From assembly GCF_000315055.1 (NCBI RefSeq), contig NZ_BAER01000075.1:1-55765 (forward strand): 55,765 nt of DNA, read 5' to 3'. Position 1 is the stretch's first letter, and every line of letters begins with the position of its first letter. This document shows positions 25,408 through 33,506 of the stretch, piece by piece. The notes below the pieces were generated by a model that saw only the letters and a program-made list of their open reading frames with translations, searched no databases and was not told where the DNA came from. A program made the position numbers and the translations under genes. The DNA comes from Paraglaciecola polaris LMG 21857. GTDB lineage: Bacteria > Pseudomonadota > Gammaproteobacteria > Enterobacterales > Alteromonadaceae.

Positions 25408-27869
25408 TACACGTCTTGCTTCCATGGCATGGTTCTCAGTACATCGGCAAAGACACCCGCAGCAGTAACCGCAGCACCTGCTCCATAGCCACGTATCACA
25501 TAGGGGATTGGCTGATAATAATTACTGTGGATAGCCAAGGCATTCTCACCTTCTTTAATGACATACAAAGGATGATCTTCGCCCACGGCCTGAATAGACA
25601 CCACACATTTCCCCTTGCTGATAGAGCCCACATAACGCAGTACTGTACCTTCTTCTTTCGCCGCATTGACCTTATCGGCGTACAGGGCATCAAGCTCAGG
25701 TAGCTTGCTCATAAACTCGTCAATACTACCGCTAGAGTCAAAGTGTGAGGGCAGTACCGGCTCAATCTGAATATCCTCTAACTCAAGCTTTAAGTCTGCT
25801 TCACGAGCCATGATGAGTAGTTTACGAGCCACATCGGTGCCACTTAGATCATCTCTAGGATCTGGTTCAGTAAAGCCATTTTTCTTAGCTATTTCAGTTG
25901 CTTGAGAAAGACTTAAACCTTCATCCAGTTTACCAAATACAAAGGAAAGCGAGCCAGACAAAATACCCTCGAAGCGCTGTAATTCATCGCCGGCATAAAT
26001 CAGCTTTTGCAAGTTATCAATAACCGGCAAACCTGCACCGACCGTGGTTTCATACAAAAATTGGCGGTTAGTCGATTGTGCGGTTTCACGAAGCTGCTGA
26101 TAATAAGCGTAAGAAGCTGTATTGGCTTTTTTATTCGGCGTGACCACATGGAAACCACTGTTCATCAGCTCAACATACAGCTCAGCAATAATAGAGCTGC
26201 TAGTACAATCAATCACCACCGGATTCACCAAACTGTTACGCATAACAAATGATTGCAGTTGCTCAACAGAAAGCGACTGCTCACTGTCGTTTAGCTGAGC
26301 GGACCAATCTTCACTTAAATCAATGCCGCCAGCCTTTAATAATAATTTGCGACTATTTGCGATGCCGTAAATTTTCAAACTGATGCCGCGCTCAAGCAAT
26401 ATGGCTTGTTGACGGGATATTTGATCAAGTAGCTCTTTGCCCACTGTGCCACAACCGACCAAAAATGCGTCGATAGCGTGCAAATTTGAAAAGAAATTTT
26501 GATGAACGACTTTCACCGCCTTTTTCGCCTTACTGCTTTCGATCACTGTGGAGATTGAACGCTCAGAAGAACCCTGGGCAATTGCCACATTGTTCACCCG
26601 AGCCTGGGCTAAGGAGCTAAAGAACTTTGCGGCTAATCCTTGAGAATGACGCATACCATCCCCCACTAAAGTCACAATCGCTAAGTCATGACGGACTTCA
26701 ATTGGATCAAGCAGGTTATTCGCCAGCTCAAGAGCAAAGGAGTCTTCTAACAAATCTTGTGCCCGAGACGCATCTTTACTGTGAATACAAAAACTGATGC
26801 TGTATTCAGAAGAAGATTGCGTGATCAAGCTTATGGATATATTGGCATTCGACATGACCTCAAACACTCGGCTCGCCATACCAACCATACCTTTCATACC
26901 AGGGCCTGCCACGTTAAACATGGTCATGTCATCAAGGTGCGAAATACCTTTTACGCTTGTCCACTTAGTGCTCGCTTCATTGCTGATAAGCGTACCCGGC
27001 GCAGCAGGGTTTAACGTATTACGGATTAAACAAGGAATATGATGCTGGGCAATCGGTCCAATCGTCTTAGGGTGCAATACTTTGGCACCGAAATAAGACA
27101 ACTCCATAGCTTCTTGATAGGTCAACTTGTCGAGTAATACAGCACCATCAACCTGATTTGGGTCTGCGTTATACACGCCGTCTACATCGGTCCATATTTC
27201 ACAACATTCGGCATCAATACACGCGGCCAAAATAGCCGCTGAATAATCAGAGCCATTGCGGCCTAGGGTCACTTTTTCGCCTTCCGCATTCACGGCAACA
27301 AAGCCTGGCATAATCAACACCACCTCGCCGGAACTGTCTACCTCACTAAAGCGAGCTTTACTTACGGCCACATCAGCGATGCTATCAAGGTAATCCCCTT
27401 CAGCTAAAATTAATTCCGCTGGGTCGATGATTTGGTTTTTAGTCCCAAGCGTGGTCAATATTTGACTGAAAATGTTTACGCTCAGGTATTCACCAATGCT
27501 TAAAATTTTAGCCACCACAGACTCAGGTGCACAGCGCAGTAAAGCAAACCCTTCAAGGTGCTGATTCAATTCATTCAATACATTTTGAATATATTTTGCC
27601 AAGGCAGCATCTTCAAACTCAGGCAATGTGACTTTTAAGTCATCCAAAATACCGAAAAGCACCATGTTCAGCTTAGCGAATAATTCGCCGTAATCTTTAC
27701 CACTACTTGCTTCGTCGCATAACAGGGATAACGCGTTGGTTACGCCTTTAGGGGCTGATAACACAACGGCTGCGCCGCTAGTTGCATGGGTATCTAAACA
27801 AATATCTTTTACCCGTAAATAACGCTCTGCATCGGCTAATGACGAACCGCCAAACTTCAACACCTTCAT
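25407..27869 (-). CDS. thrA: Bifunctional aspartokinase I / homoserine dehydrogenase I
   Basis: Catalyses the first and third steps of threonine synthesis. 820 aa, as in E. coli ThrA. The N-terminal kinase (MKVLKFGGSSLADAERYLRV; TLGRNGSDYSAAILA) covers about 1-290, the regulatory ACT region about 300-460 (with ISLITQSSSEYSISFC), and the homoserine dehydrogenase starts near 465 (FLVGCGTVGKELL) and includes TPNKKANTASYAYY and GILSGSLSFVFGKL. GGAGCG lies before the ATG. Expression is predicted to be set by the leader-peptide attenuator upstream and perhaps by MetJ. Confidence 0.98.
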   Translation of the reverse strand: MKVLKFGGSSLADAERYLRVKDICLDTHATSGAAVVLSAPKGVTNALSLLCDEASSGKDYGELFAKLNMVLFGILDDLKVTLPEFEDAALAKYIQNVLNELNQHLEGFALLRCAPESVVAKILSIGEYLSVNIFSQILTTLGTKNQIIDPAELILAEGDYLDSIADVAVSKARFSEVDSSGEVVLIMPGFVAVNAEGEKVTLGRNGSDYSAAILAACIDAECCEIWTDVDGVYNADPNQVDGAVLLDKLTYQEAMELSYFGAKVLHPKTIGPIAQHHIPCLIRNTLNPAAPGTLISNEASTKWTSVKGISHLDDMTMFNVAGPGMKGMVGMASRVFEVMSNANISISLITQSSSEYSISFCIHSKDASRAQDLLEDSFALELANNLLDPIEVRHDLAIVTLVGDGMRHSQGLAAKFFSSLAQARVNNVAIAQGSSERSISTVIESSKAKKAVKVVHQNFFSNLHAIDAFLVGCGTVGKELLDQISRQQAILLERGISLKIYGIANSRKLLLKAGGIDLSEDWSAQLNDSEQSLSVEQLQSFVMRNSLVNPVVIDCTSSSIIAELYVELMNSGFHVVTPNKKANTASYAYYQQLRETAQSTNRQFLYETTVGAGLPVIDNLQKLIYAGDELQRFEGILSGSLSFVFGKLDEGLSLSQATEIAKKNGFTEPDPRDDLSGTDVARKLLIMAREADLKLELEDIQIEPVLPSHFDSSGSIDEFMSKLPELDALYADKVNAAKEEGTVLRYVGSISKGKCVVSIQAVGEDHPLYVIKEGENALAIHSNYYQPIPYVIRGYGAGAAVTAAGVFADVLRTMPWKQDV

Positions 27870-27954
27870 TTATTCGCTCCTCTGATGACCATTCACACCA
27901 CGTTCGTTGACGCAACGGAATAACCAATAATTAACTTTTTGCTGCGCTAAATAA

Positions 27955-27981
27955 CAAAAAAGCCCGCTATATTTGCGGGCT
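27955..27981 (-). terminator. thr operon attenuator terminator
   Basis: On the minus strand, AGCCCGC (27981-27975) pairs with GCGGGCT (27967-27961) over a 7-nt loop, followed at once by a T-run. It lies between the thr leader peptide and thrA, 86 nt before the thrA start, the position of the transcription attenuator in enterobacterial thr operons. Confidence 0.88.
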
Positions 27982-28012
27982 TTATGTCTGTTTTATATGC
28001 ACAAGCCAGCAA

Positions 28013-28081
28013 TCACCTCAAAGAGGTAATAATCATAATCATGCCGGTGGTGCTTGTTATTATATTTGAATCTACGTTCAT
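28013..28081 (-). CDS. thrL: thr operon leader peptide (22 aa)
   Basis: The short reading frame ATG AAC GTA GAT TCA AAT ATA ATA ACA ... TGA encodes 22 residues, of which four are Thr (9, 11, 12, 19) and five Ile (7, 8, 15, 17, 18). Thr/Ile-rich leader peptides before a terminator hairpin are how E. coli thrL senses charged tRNA-Thr and tRNA-Ile. Here the sequence differs from E. coli but the regulatory codons are clustered in the same way. A small hairpin ACCTC-AAA-GAGGT (28015-28027) overlaps the stop and may be the pause or antiterminator element. The ribosome-binding site is weak (TTGAG). Confidence 0.85.
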   Translation of the reverse strand: MNVDSNIITSTTGMIMIITSLR

Positions 28082-28099
28082 GGGCTCAATTTGCCGTAT

Positions 28100-28130
28100 A
28101 GACGTCTATATGTCAACCATCTAGACGTCT
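28100..28130. promoter_or_regulatory. MetJ-type operator (two perfect AGACGTCT boxes)
   Basis: AGACGTCT occurs exactly at 28100-28107 and 28123-28130, each matching the 8-bp met-box consensus. Each is flanked by a 5-of-8 match (28108-28115 and 28115-28122), which would give two adjacent 16-bp MetJ dimer sites. The first box is the centre of the 14-bp palindrome TATAGACGTCTATA. The array ends 19 bp before the thr leader-peptide ATG, and a minus-strand TTGACA (28116-28111) lies between the boxes, so bound repressor would block transcription of thrLABC. MetJ control is inferred from motif identity. Confidence 0.7.
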
Positions 28131-28212
28131 TGTTTTGGGATTTATTATGCATTTTCAATCTGCTTGGTAATTCTCTTACCTTTTTACGCCACGGTGACAT
28201 GCTGTATAGAAC

Positions 28213-28229
28213 AAGTGGTTAGACCAATT
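28213..28229. promoter_or_regulatory. FadR-like operator upstream of the MaoC-like gene
   Basis: AAGTGGTTAGACCAATT matches the FadR consensus AACTGGTCnGACCAGTT at about 13-14 positions and contains the palindromic core TGGT-TAG-ACCA. It lies 110 bp before a MaoC-type enoyl-CoA hydratase gene, a plausible fatty-acid regulon member. Single site; regulator identity is inferred. Confidence 0.45.
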
Positions 28230-28339
28230 CGCCGATGAAAAAATGCCAGTGTCACCTGTTTGCGGATGGCCGAAAATGGCTTGAGTTGGTTTCCGCTATG
28301 GCATACTCATCATACTCTTTCTTTAAAAGTGATTAGCGC

Positions 28340-28762
28340 ATGATAGAAAAACTAGTGACAGGTTATACATTTGAGCAAGAAAAAACATATACAGTCGCGC
28401 AATTACAAAAAATGGCCATTGATTGTGGGGATAGCAATTTTATTCATCATGACATGGTGCAAGCCAAGCAATCTCGATTTAACGAAATAATTGCGAGTGG
28501 CAGTGCAATATCAGCGATATTTTCGGCAATGATACCAGCACATATATCGGCAATGACCCCTATGTTAGGCTTGGAAATGTCGTTCAAATTTCCGTCACCT
28601 ATCCGGCCAAATACACCGATAAAAATGAGTTGGGAAATATCAGATACGCGAACTAAAACAGACGCGACTGTTGTTGTAACCTTAAACGGAATCATATTAG
28701 ATGCTAACAATCAGACATTGGTAACGGCAAAGGCGCAAATCATGTTACTGCCTTCGTTTTGA
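28340..28762 (+). CDS. MaoC-like hotdog-fold dehydratase
   Basis: 140-aa single-hotdog protein of the MaoC / (R)-specific enoyl-CoA hydratase type, which hydrates trans-2-enoyl-CoA or related acyl thioesters. The hydratase motif is present as GDSNFIHHD (catalytic Asp and His in the DxNxxH arrangement), followed by the substrate-binding helix RFNEIIASGSAISAIFSAMI and strands FKFPSPIRPNTPIKM and ATVVVTLNGIILDANNQ. The ribosome-binding site is weak. Alone, divergent from thrABC and upstream of aceK. Substrate unknown; it could serve beta-oxidation or supply hydroxyacyl-CoA. Confidence 0.8.
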   Translation: MIEKLVTGYTFEQEKTYTVAQLQKMAIDCGDSNFIHHDMVQAKQSRFNEIIASGSAISAIFSAMIPAHISAMTPMLGLEMSFKFPSPIRPNTPIKMSWEISDTRTKTDATVVVTLNGIILDANNQTLVTAKAQIMLLPSF

Positions 28763-28890
28763 TGACGACGAACGCAAGTCGGTGAAGCTAATCGGTTAAA
28801 TTCCCTCAGTAGATATCATCCAGTAATAGCAAGTCCCACGCTTTTTTGTTATTGGTAGTCCATTGATTGTAAAAGCATAAGTAGGTTTTG

Positions 28891-30624
28891 GTGAACAACA
28901 CACATTCTTCGGTGTTGAATAAAGTAGCGTATTTGATTCTGCATGGCTTTGATAAGAGCTACCGCTGGCATTCACGTATTACTCGTGACGGTCAGCGACG
29001 CTTCGAGCAAGCCCAGTGGCAAGAAACGCAAAAGGCAGTAAAAGAGCGTATCGCTATCTACGAACGCACCCTGTCTGACGCCGTTGGCGAGATTTACCAG
29101 CAGGTGTTTCCACACCAAGAAAATAGCCAATTTTGGCTGGATCTAAAGCACCGTTTTCAAAAATTGCTTAATGATCATCCACAATACGAACTTGCCGAAA
29201 CTTTTTACAACTCTGTTATCGGACGTATTTTTAAGCATCAGCAAATTAACGACGACATGATGTTTATTTTGCCTACTCGCTGTTATCTAACCGGATTACA
29301 ACGTCATTTGGTGGTCCATAGTTTTGATACCTCAGGCACTGTGCGTCAAATGCTTGATGATATCTTTGCCCAGTATCACTTTGATATTGACTATCAAGAT
29401 ATGGAACGCGACCTTCGTCATTTAGACGCTGCCCTGCGTACCCGTTTAAATCGCGAACAGTTAGCCTATGTGCACACAGTTGAGATGTTAAAAGCGGTGT
29501 TTTATCGCAGTAAATCAGCTTATCTAATTGGCCGTATTTGCATGCCAGATGAAACCTTACCCTTCGTTATTCCACTTTCGGTAAGTGAGTCGACCGCAGA
29601 CAAGCAAAAGCATAAAATCGTAGTGGAAGCACTGTTAACCGAGCGTCAAGATCTGAGCGTGATATTCAGCTTCGCACGGGCCTATTTTATGGCTGATACT
29701 CAGCACCCAGCAGAAGTAGTGGCCTTTTTACATGAGCTTTTACCCCACAAGAAAAAATTCGAGTTATACATAGCGCTAGGCTTATACAAACACGGTAAAA
29801 CCGTATTCTATCGCAACTTTTTACAGCATTTAGAAGACTCACATGATCAGTTTGCTATCGCCCCAGGCATAAGGGGATTAGTCATGGCGGTATTTCACTT
29901 ACCTTCATATGGCGTCGTTTTTAAGATCATAAAAGACGAATTTCCGGAAAGTAAAAAGATAACCCGTCAACATGTGAAAGACTGTTACCGGCTGGTTAAG
30001 ATGACCGACCGAGTGGGCCGTATGGCCGACACCCATGAGTATATGAATTTCCGTTTGCCTCGGTCACGGGTGGCGCTAGAACTGATTGTAGAATTACTCG
30101 ACACCTGTGCGAGCAGTATCGAACTGACCGAAGACGAAGTCATTATTCAACATTTATATATCGAGCGTAAAATGACGCCACTGAATATCTATTTAGAGCA
30201 ACAAAACGATCCTAAACTCATCACCAGCGCTCTGAATGACTTAGGGCTATGCATTAAGCAAATCGCCGCCGCGCATATTTTTGCCGGAGATATGTTGCAC
30301 AAAAATTTTGGGATCACCCGAGGTGGGCGGGTAATTTTTTATGATTACGATGAAATTTGTTACTTAACAGAGCGAGAATTTAGGCGCTTGCCAAAATCTG
30401 ACGATCCTTATGCCCTCGACACCTTATCGGTTGGCCCGACAGATGTTTTTCCAGAGCAATTTGAACACTTTATTGTGGGCAAGAAACATTTGAAGCTGGA
30501 ATTAAAAGCCCTGCACGGGGAAATAATGACGGCTGAATTCTGGCTAGAAATGCAGGCACAATCCCTAAAAGGCGACGTACCTGATTTTATCCCCTATGAC
30601 CAGACCAAGCGCTTCGTTAACTAA
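28891..30624 (+). CDS. aceK: Isocitrate dehydrogenase kinase/phosphatase
   Basis: Bifunctional enzyme that phosphorylates and dephosphorylates isocitrate dehydrogenase, switching carbon between the TCA cycle and the glyoxylate bypass. About 577 aa (E. coli 578). N-terminal regulatory helices (LILHGFDKSYRWHSRITR) come first, followed by the kinase fold with the nucleotide loop APGIRGLVMAVFHLPSYGVVFKIIKDEF and catalytic region MLHKNFGITRGGRVIFYDYDEIC. GTG 28891 is preferred because TAGG is better placed than for TTG 28888. Unlike in E. coli, aceB and aceA are not adjacent. Confidence 0.96.
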   Translation: MNNTHSSVLNKVAYLILHGFDKSYRWHSRITRDGQRRFEQAQWQETQKAVKERIAIYERTLSDAVGEIYQQVFPHQENSQFWLDLKHRFQKLLNDHPQYELAETFYNSVIGRIFKHQQINDDMMFILPTRCYLTGLQRHLVVHSFDTSGTVRQMLDDIFAQYHFDIDYQDMERDLRHLDAALRTRLNREQLAYVHTVEMLKAVFYRSKSAYLIGRICMPDETLPFVIPLSVSESTADKQKHKIVVEALLTERQDLSVIFSFARAYFMADTQHPAEVVAFLHELLPHKKKFELYIALGLYKHGKTVFYRNFLQHLEDSHDQFAIAPGIRGLVMAVFHLPSYGVVFKIIKDEFPESKKITRQHVKDCYRLVKMTDRVGRMADTHEYMNFRLPRSRVALELIVELLDTCASSIELTEDEVIIQHLYIERKMTPLNIYLEQQNDPKLITSALNDLGLCIKQIAAAHIFAGDMLHKNFGITRGGRVIFYDYDEICYLTEREFRRLPKSDDPYALDTLSVGPTDVFPEQFEHFIVGKKHLKLELKALHGEIMTAEFWLEMQAQSLKGDVPDFIPYDQTKRFVN

Positions 30625-30649
30625 CCAGCCCTAACCGAATACGAAGCGC
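30609..30649 (+). repeat. 9-bp inverted repeat at the aceK stop
   Basis: GCGCTTCGT (30609-30617) and ACGAAGCGC (30641-30649) are perfect complements spanning the aceK stop codon (23-nt loop). They may form a 3'-end hairpin, without a following T-run. Confidence 0.4.
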
Positions 30650-30654
30650 CTAAT

Positions 30655-30675
30655 GCAGCCTTTTGTTAAGGCTGC
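30655..30675. terminator. Hairpin between convergent aceK and mscS-like gene
   Basis: GCAGCCTT (30655-30662) and AAGGCTGC (30668-30675) form a perfect 8-bp stem with a 5-nt loop. It overlaps the stop of the minus-strand channel gene and is followed on the plus strand by TTTGT, so it most likely ends the aceK transcript. Confidence 0.6.
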
Positions 30676-32111
30676 TTTGTGGCACCAGATACATTGTGCT
30701 CTGCGCCGGTTCCAGTAGTATTCGATACGGTATAATTTTGTGGATTGAGCACCCGTACTTCTCGCTGCGGGAACGGGATGGAAATATCATGCTCACGCAA
30801 GGTTTCGAAGATCATCAACATTAAATCACCGCCCACTCGGTTTTTACCGTCATCAATGCCTTCCATCCAAAACTCCACAAACACGTTCACGCCAGAGTCA
30901 CCGAAGCTATCAATTTCACAATCAGGACGTTCTTCAATGGGATACTCTTCACCGCTGAGCACCTGGGGATGCGTCCCTACTACGTCCTTAATGATATCGA
31001 CCATGGCGCGAATATCAGTTTGATAAGCCACCGAAAAATCAACCCGATACCGCTGTTTAGGATTCTTGTGAGACCAGTTAACAAAGGTACTTGAAATAAA
31101 CTTTTCATTGGGCACCATAATGTCTTTACCATCATAGGTTTCAAGAGTGGTATAACGCATTTTAAAGTGCCGAACGAAGCCCTTTTGTCCTTCTTCCATC
31201 TCGATGTAATCGCCTATCGTTACCGAACGATCAAGTAGAATGATAATTCCAGATATGAAGTTTGACGCGATGGACTGTAATCCAAATCCCAATCCTACAC
31301 CGACTGCACCACCAAATACCGCCAGTGCCGTTAAATTGATACCCATGACGTTTAAGAGCAATAGTGCGATAACGCACACTAAGGCCACTTCAAAGAGTTT
31401 GGCAAATACTTCACGGGTGCGAATATCCAACGACTCTTGCTTACGGATAATGTCTTGCCCAACGTGATTAGACGCTCGCCCTATCCAGAACAGTAACGTA
31501 CCGAAAATCAACACTCGAGCAAGTCCATAAGCGGAAATATCGATATTGCCTAAACTCACGCTAAGCCCTTGCAGTACTTCAATAATATGGCCTAACCAGC
31601 CCACCATATGCAAAAATAGCAGGGGCAACATCATCCATTTCAACAAACCAGCCAAAATAGGATGTGACACACAAGCATTGATGACCGAGTTAACAAACAG
31701 CAGCACGGCAATCGTTAGTGCTAAATCTAGGATCCAGTTAGCTGCAATTACGCTCAAACTAAATTCAGTCACTAGCTTAAGGAGCAAGATAGCGATGAGA
31801 GGAAATATCATTTTATCAATTCGATACGTAATGCGTCGCAAGGGGTGATCCTTAGCGTCAGGTGCATTTTCAACGAATTTAGAAGCGCGTCGTAACTTAG
31901 TCCCCAGCCAAAATGCTAACAGGTAAATGCAGACGATTAACGCTAGTTGTATATAAGTATCGGTCATGAATAAATGCTGTTGAGCGATATCAGCATAGTG
32001 CTGAAGCGTTTCACCTAGGGTTTGCGTTGTTGTTTTTATCACGTTAACGTTTTCCACTAACACTGCATCGGATGCGGTCTCGACCAGTTGATTGTTATTA
32101 TATGTTTGCAC
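30666..32111 (-). CDS. MscS-family mechanosensitive ion channel
   Basis: Inner-membrane channel of 481 aa. An N-terminal extension of about 55 residues precedes five or so transmembrane helices. The pore helix (TM3-like) is ALAVFGGAVGVGLGFGLQSIASNFISGIIILLDRSVTIGD, containing the Gly/Ala packing pattern of MscS. The beta domain (LETYDGKDIMVPNEKFISSTFVNWS) and alpha/beta cytoplasmic vestibule domain follow. It is larger than MscS (286 aa) and nearer YbdG/YnaI-like channels in size. The C-terminal 25 residues are polar and low-complexity. It begins 18 nt after the MAPEG gene, likely one operon. Confidence 0.9.
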   Translation of the reverse strand: MQTYNNNQLVETASDAVLVENVNVIKTTTQTLGETLQHYADIAQQHLFMTDTYIQLALIVCIYLLAFWLGTKLRRASKFVENAPDAKDHPLRRITYRIDKMIFPLIAILLLKLVTEFSLSVIAANWILDLALTIAVLLFVNSVINACVSHPILAGLLKWMMLPLLFLHMVGWLGHIIEVLQGLSVSLGNIDISAYGLARVLIFGTLLFWIGRASNHVGQDIIRKQESLDIRTREVFAKLFEVALVCVIALLLLNVMGINLTALAVFGGAVGVGLGFGLQSIASNFISGIIILLDRSVTIGDYIEMEEGQKGFVRHFKMRYTTLETYDGKDIMVPNEKFISSTFVNWSHKNPKQRYRVDFSVAYQTDIRAMVDIIKDVVGTHPQVLSGEEYPIEERPDCEIDSFGDSGVNVFVEFWMEGIDDGKNRVGGDLMLMIFETLREHDISIPFPQREVRVLNPQNYTVSNTTGTGAEHNVSGATKQP

Positions 32112-32129
32112 GTTTTTTCTCTAACCTGA

Positions 32130-32519
32130 TTAAGGGATCGCTAGCCAAATAAGCGCTAACGAGGCTAAGTAGCCAATAGCCCATAAAATACTACGCAAGG
32201 CATGCAGGTTAAACCAATATGCACACAAATAGCCGATACGCGCAGCAATAAACAAAATCGCACTATATTCTGCTAAGTGACCTGTTGACTGCGTGGCGAT
32301 AACCGCTAACGCACCTGGTGCAAACAAGATCAGTGCTTCAAAACAATTAGCATGCGCTGCGGCGGCTCGAGCACCGAAGCCCGTTAAGTTTTTTAGTTGC
32401 TCTCTTGGATAACAATTGTCATAACCGCCAGGCTCTTTATTCATCGCAACGGCCAATGGTACTTTTGCCAAAATAGGCATCAAGGCTGCGATAAGCAGAC
32501 ATACTAGAATGATGGTCAT
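32130..32519 (-). CDS. MAPEG family membrane protein
   Basis: 129-aa protein with four predicted helices. The MAPEG pattern (membrane-associated proteins in eicosanoid and glutathione metabolism) is seen as N-terminal MNKEPGGYDNCYPRE, then GFGARAAAAHANCFEALILFAPGALAV and the Arg-Tyr rich RIGYLCAYWFN. Bacterial members are mostly uncharacterised; some have glutathione transferase or peroxidase activity. Upstream of the mscS-like gene on the same strand. Confidence 0.85.
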   Translation of the reverse strand: MTIILVCLLIAALMPILAKVPLAVAMNKEPGGYDNCYPREQLKNLTGFGARAAAAHANCFEALILFAPGALAVIATQSTGHLAEYSAILFIAARIGYLCAYWFNLHALRSILWAIGYLASLALIWLAIP

Positions 32520-32697
32520 AATGCATTAGCTCAAACATCTTTAGATAATGCGACTTTAGCACGCCTTTTAAAAATTACACTACAGATGTGTATCGCCAAC
32601 ACTTATAGCGTTTTTAGCTAACGGGACTAACGCTGCCTTATACATACCATTAGCGAAATGTTAGTACTGAAGCTAGGTTTAATACGTTGATTTTTAT

Positions 32698-32714
32698 AGA
32701 ATAAGGCTTATTCT
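32698..32714. promoter_or_regulatory. Perfect palindrome before the ZIP gene
   Basis: AGAATAAG-G-CTTATTCT is an 8+8 perfect inverted repeat with a single-base centre, 41 bp before the ZIP transporter ATG, near where -10/-35 elements would be. It may be the operator of a metal-responsive regulator. It does not match Zur, MntR or Fur consensus closely. Confidence 0.5.
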
Positions 32715-32755
32715 GAAGCCGCATTAAAATATCGTTACGTATTTCAAGGGCGTAT

Positions 32756-33472
32756 ATGGATAACGTATGGTTGGTTATTATTTTCACTCTACTCGCAGGC
32801 CTAGCGATGCCTGTGGGGGCGCTTGTCGCCCGTATTGAGCACTTTCAGTCTCAGTGGTTCGAAGACGAATTGCGCCACCTGATTATTGCATTCGGTGGCG
32901 GCGCACTTTTATCTGCCGTCGCCCTAGTATTGGTACCCGAAGGTATCGCCAACTTGTCTCTCGCCCCCAGCCTGCTTTTTTTCATTGGCGGCAGTGTATG
33001 TTTTATGGGTATTGATATTTTATTAATGAAAATCAATACCCCCGCCAGTCAATTAGCCGCAATGCTAGCGGATTTCATTCCCGAGTCTGTGGCCTTAGGC
33101 GCGGCATTTGCTACGGGAAAAAGTAACGCTTATTTACTTGCCTTGTTAATTTCTCTGCAAAATTTACCAGAAGGTTTCAACGCTTTTCGTGAAATGCGCT
33201 TGGGCAATAAATTCAGTGCGAATCGTCTGTTGCTGATTTTCTGCGCACTGGCCATATTTGGCCCTGTTGCGGGTTTAAGTGGCTATTTTTGGTTAGCCAA
33301 CTATCCACATTATGTTTCAGCAATTATGCTTTTTGCATCTGGCGGAATTTTATATTCTATTTTTCAGGATATTGCTCCTCAGGCTAAGCTTGATAAGCAT
33401 TGGTTCCCGCCGATGGGCGGTGTATTTGGCTTCTCACTGGGCCTGATTGGCTTTATGTTGACACAACATTAA
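32756..33472 (+). CDS. ZIP-family divalent metal transporter
   Basis: 238-aa membrane protein with about eight helices, resembling the ZIP (Zrt/Irt-like) family that moves zinc and other divalent metals into the cytoplasm. The metal-site helices are recognisable but altered. TM4 carries ADFIPESVALGAAF where HNxPEG is usual, and TM5 carries QNLPEGF where HxxPEG is usual, so the canonical His ligands are Asp and Gln while Pro-Glu is kept. GGGALLSAVALVLVPEG supplies another conserved segment. Substrate uncertain. GGGCG lies before the ATG. Confidence 0.8.
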   Translation: MDNVWLVIIFTLLAGLAMPVGALVARIEHFQSQWFEDELRHLIIAFGGGALLSAVALVLVPEGIANLSLAPSLLFFIGGSVCFMGIDILLMKINTPASQLAAMLADFIPESVALGAAFATGKSNAYLLALLISLQNLPEGFNAFREMRLGNKFSANRLLLIFCALAIFGPVAGLSGYFWLANYPHYVSAIMLFASGGILYSIFQDIAPQAKLDKHWFPPMGGVFGFSLGLIGFMLTQH

Positions 33473-33506
33473 TCACGAAAATTTCAAGGTATAGGAGTAG
33501 CAAGTT

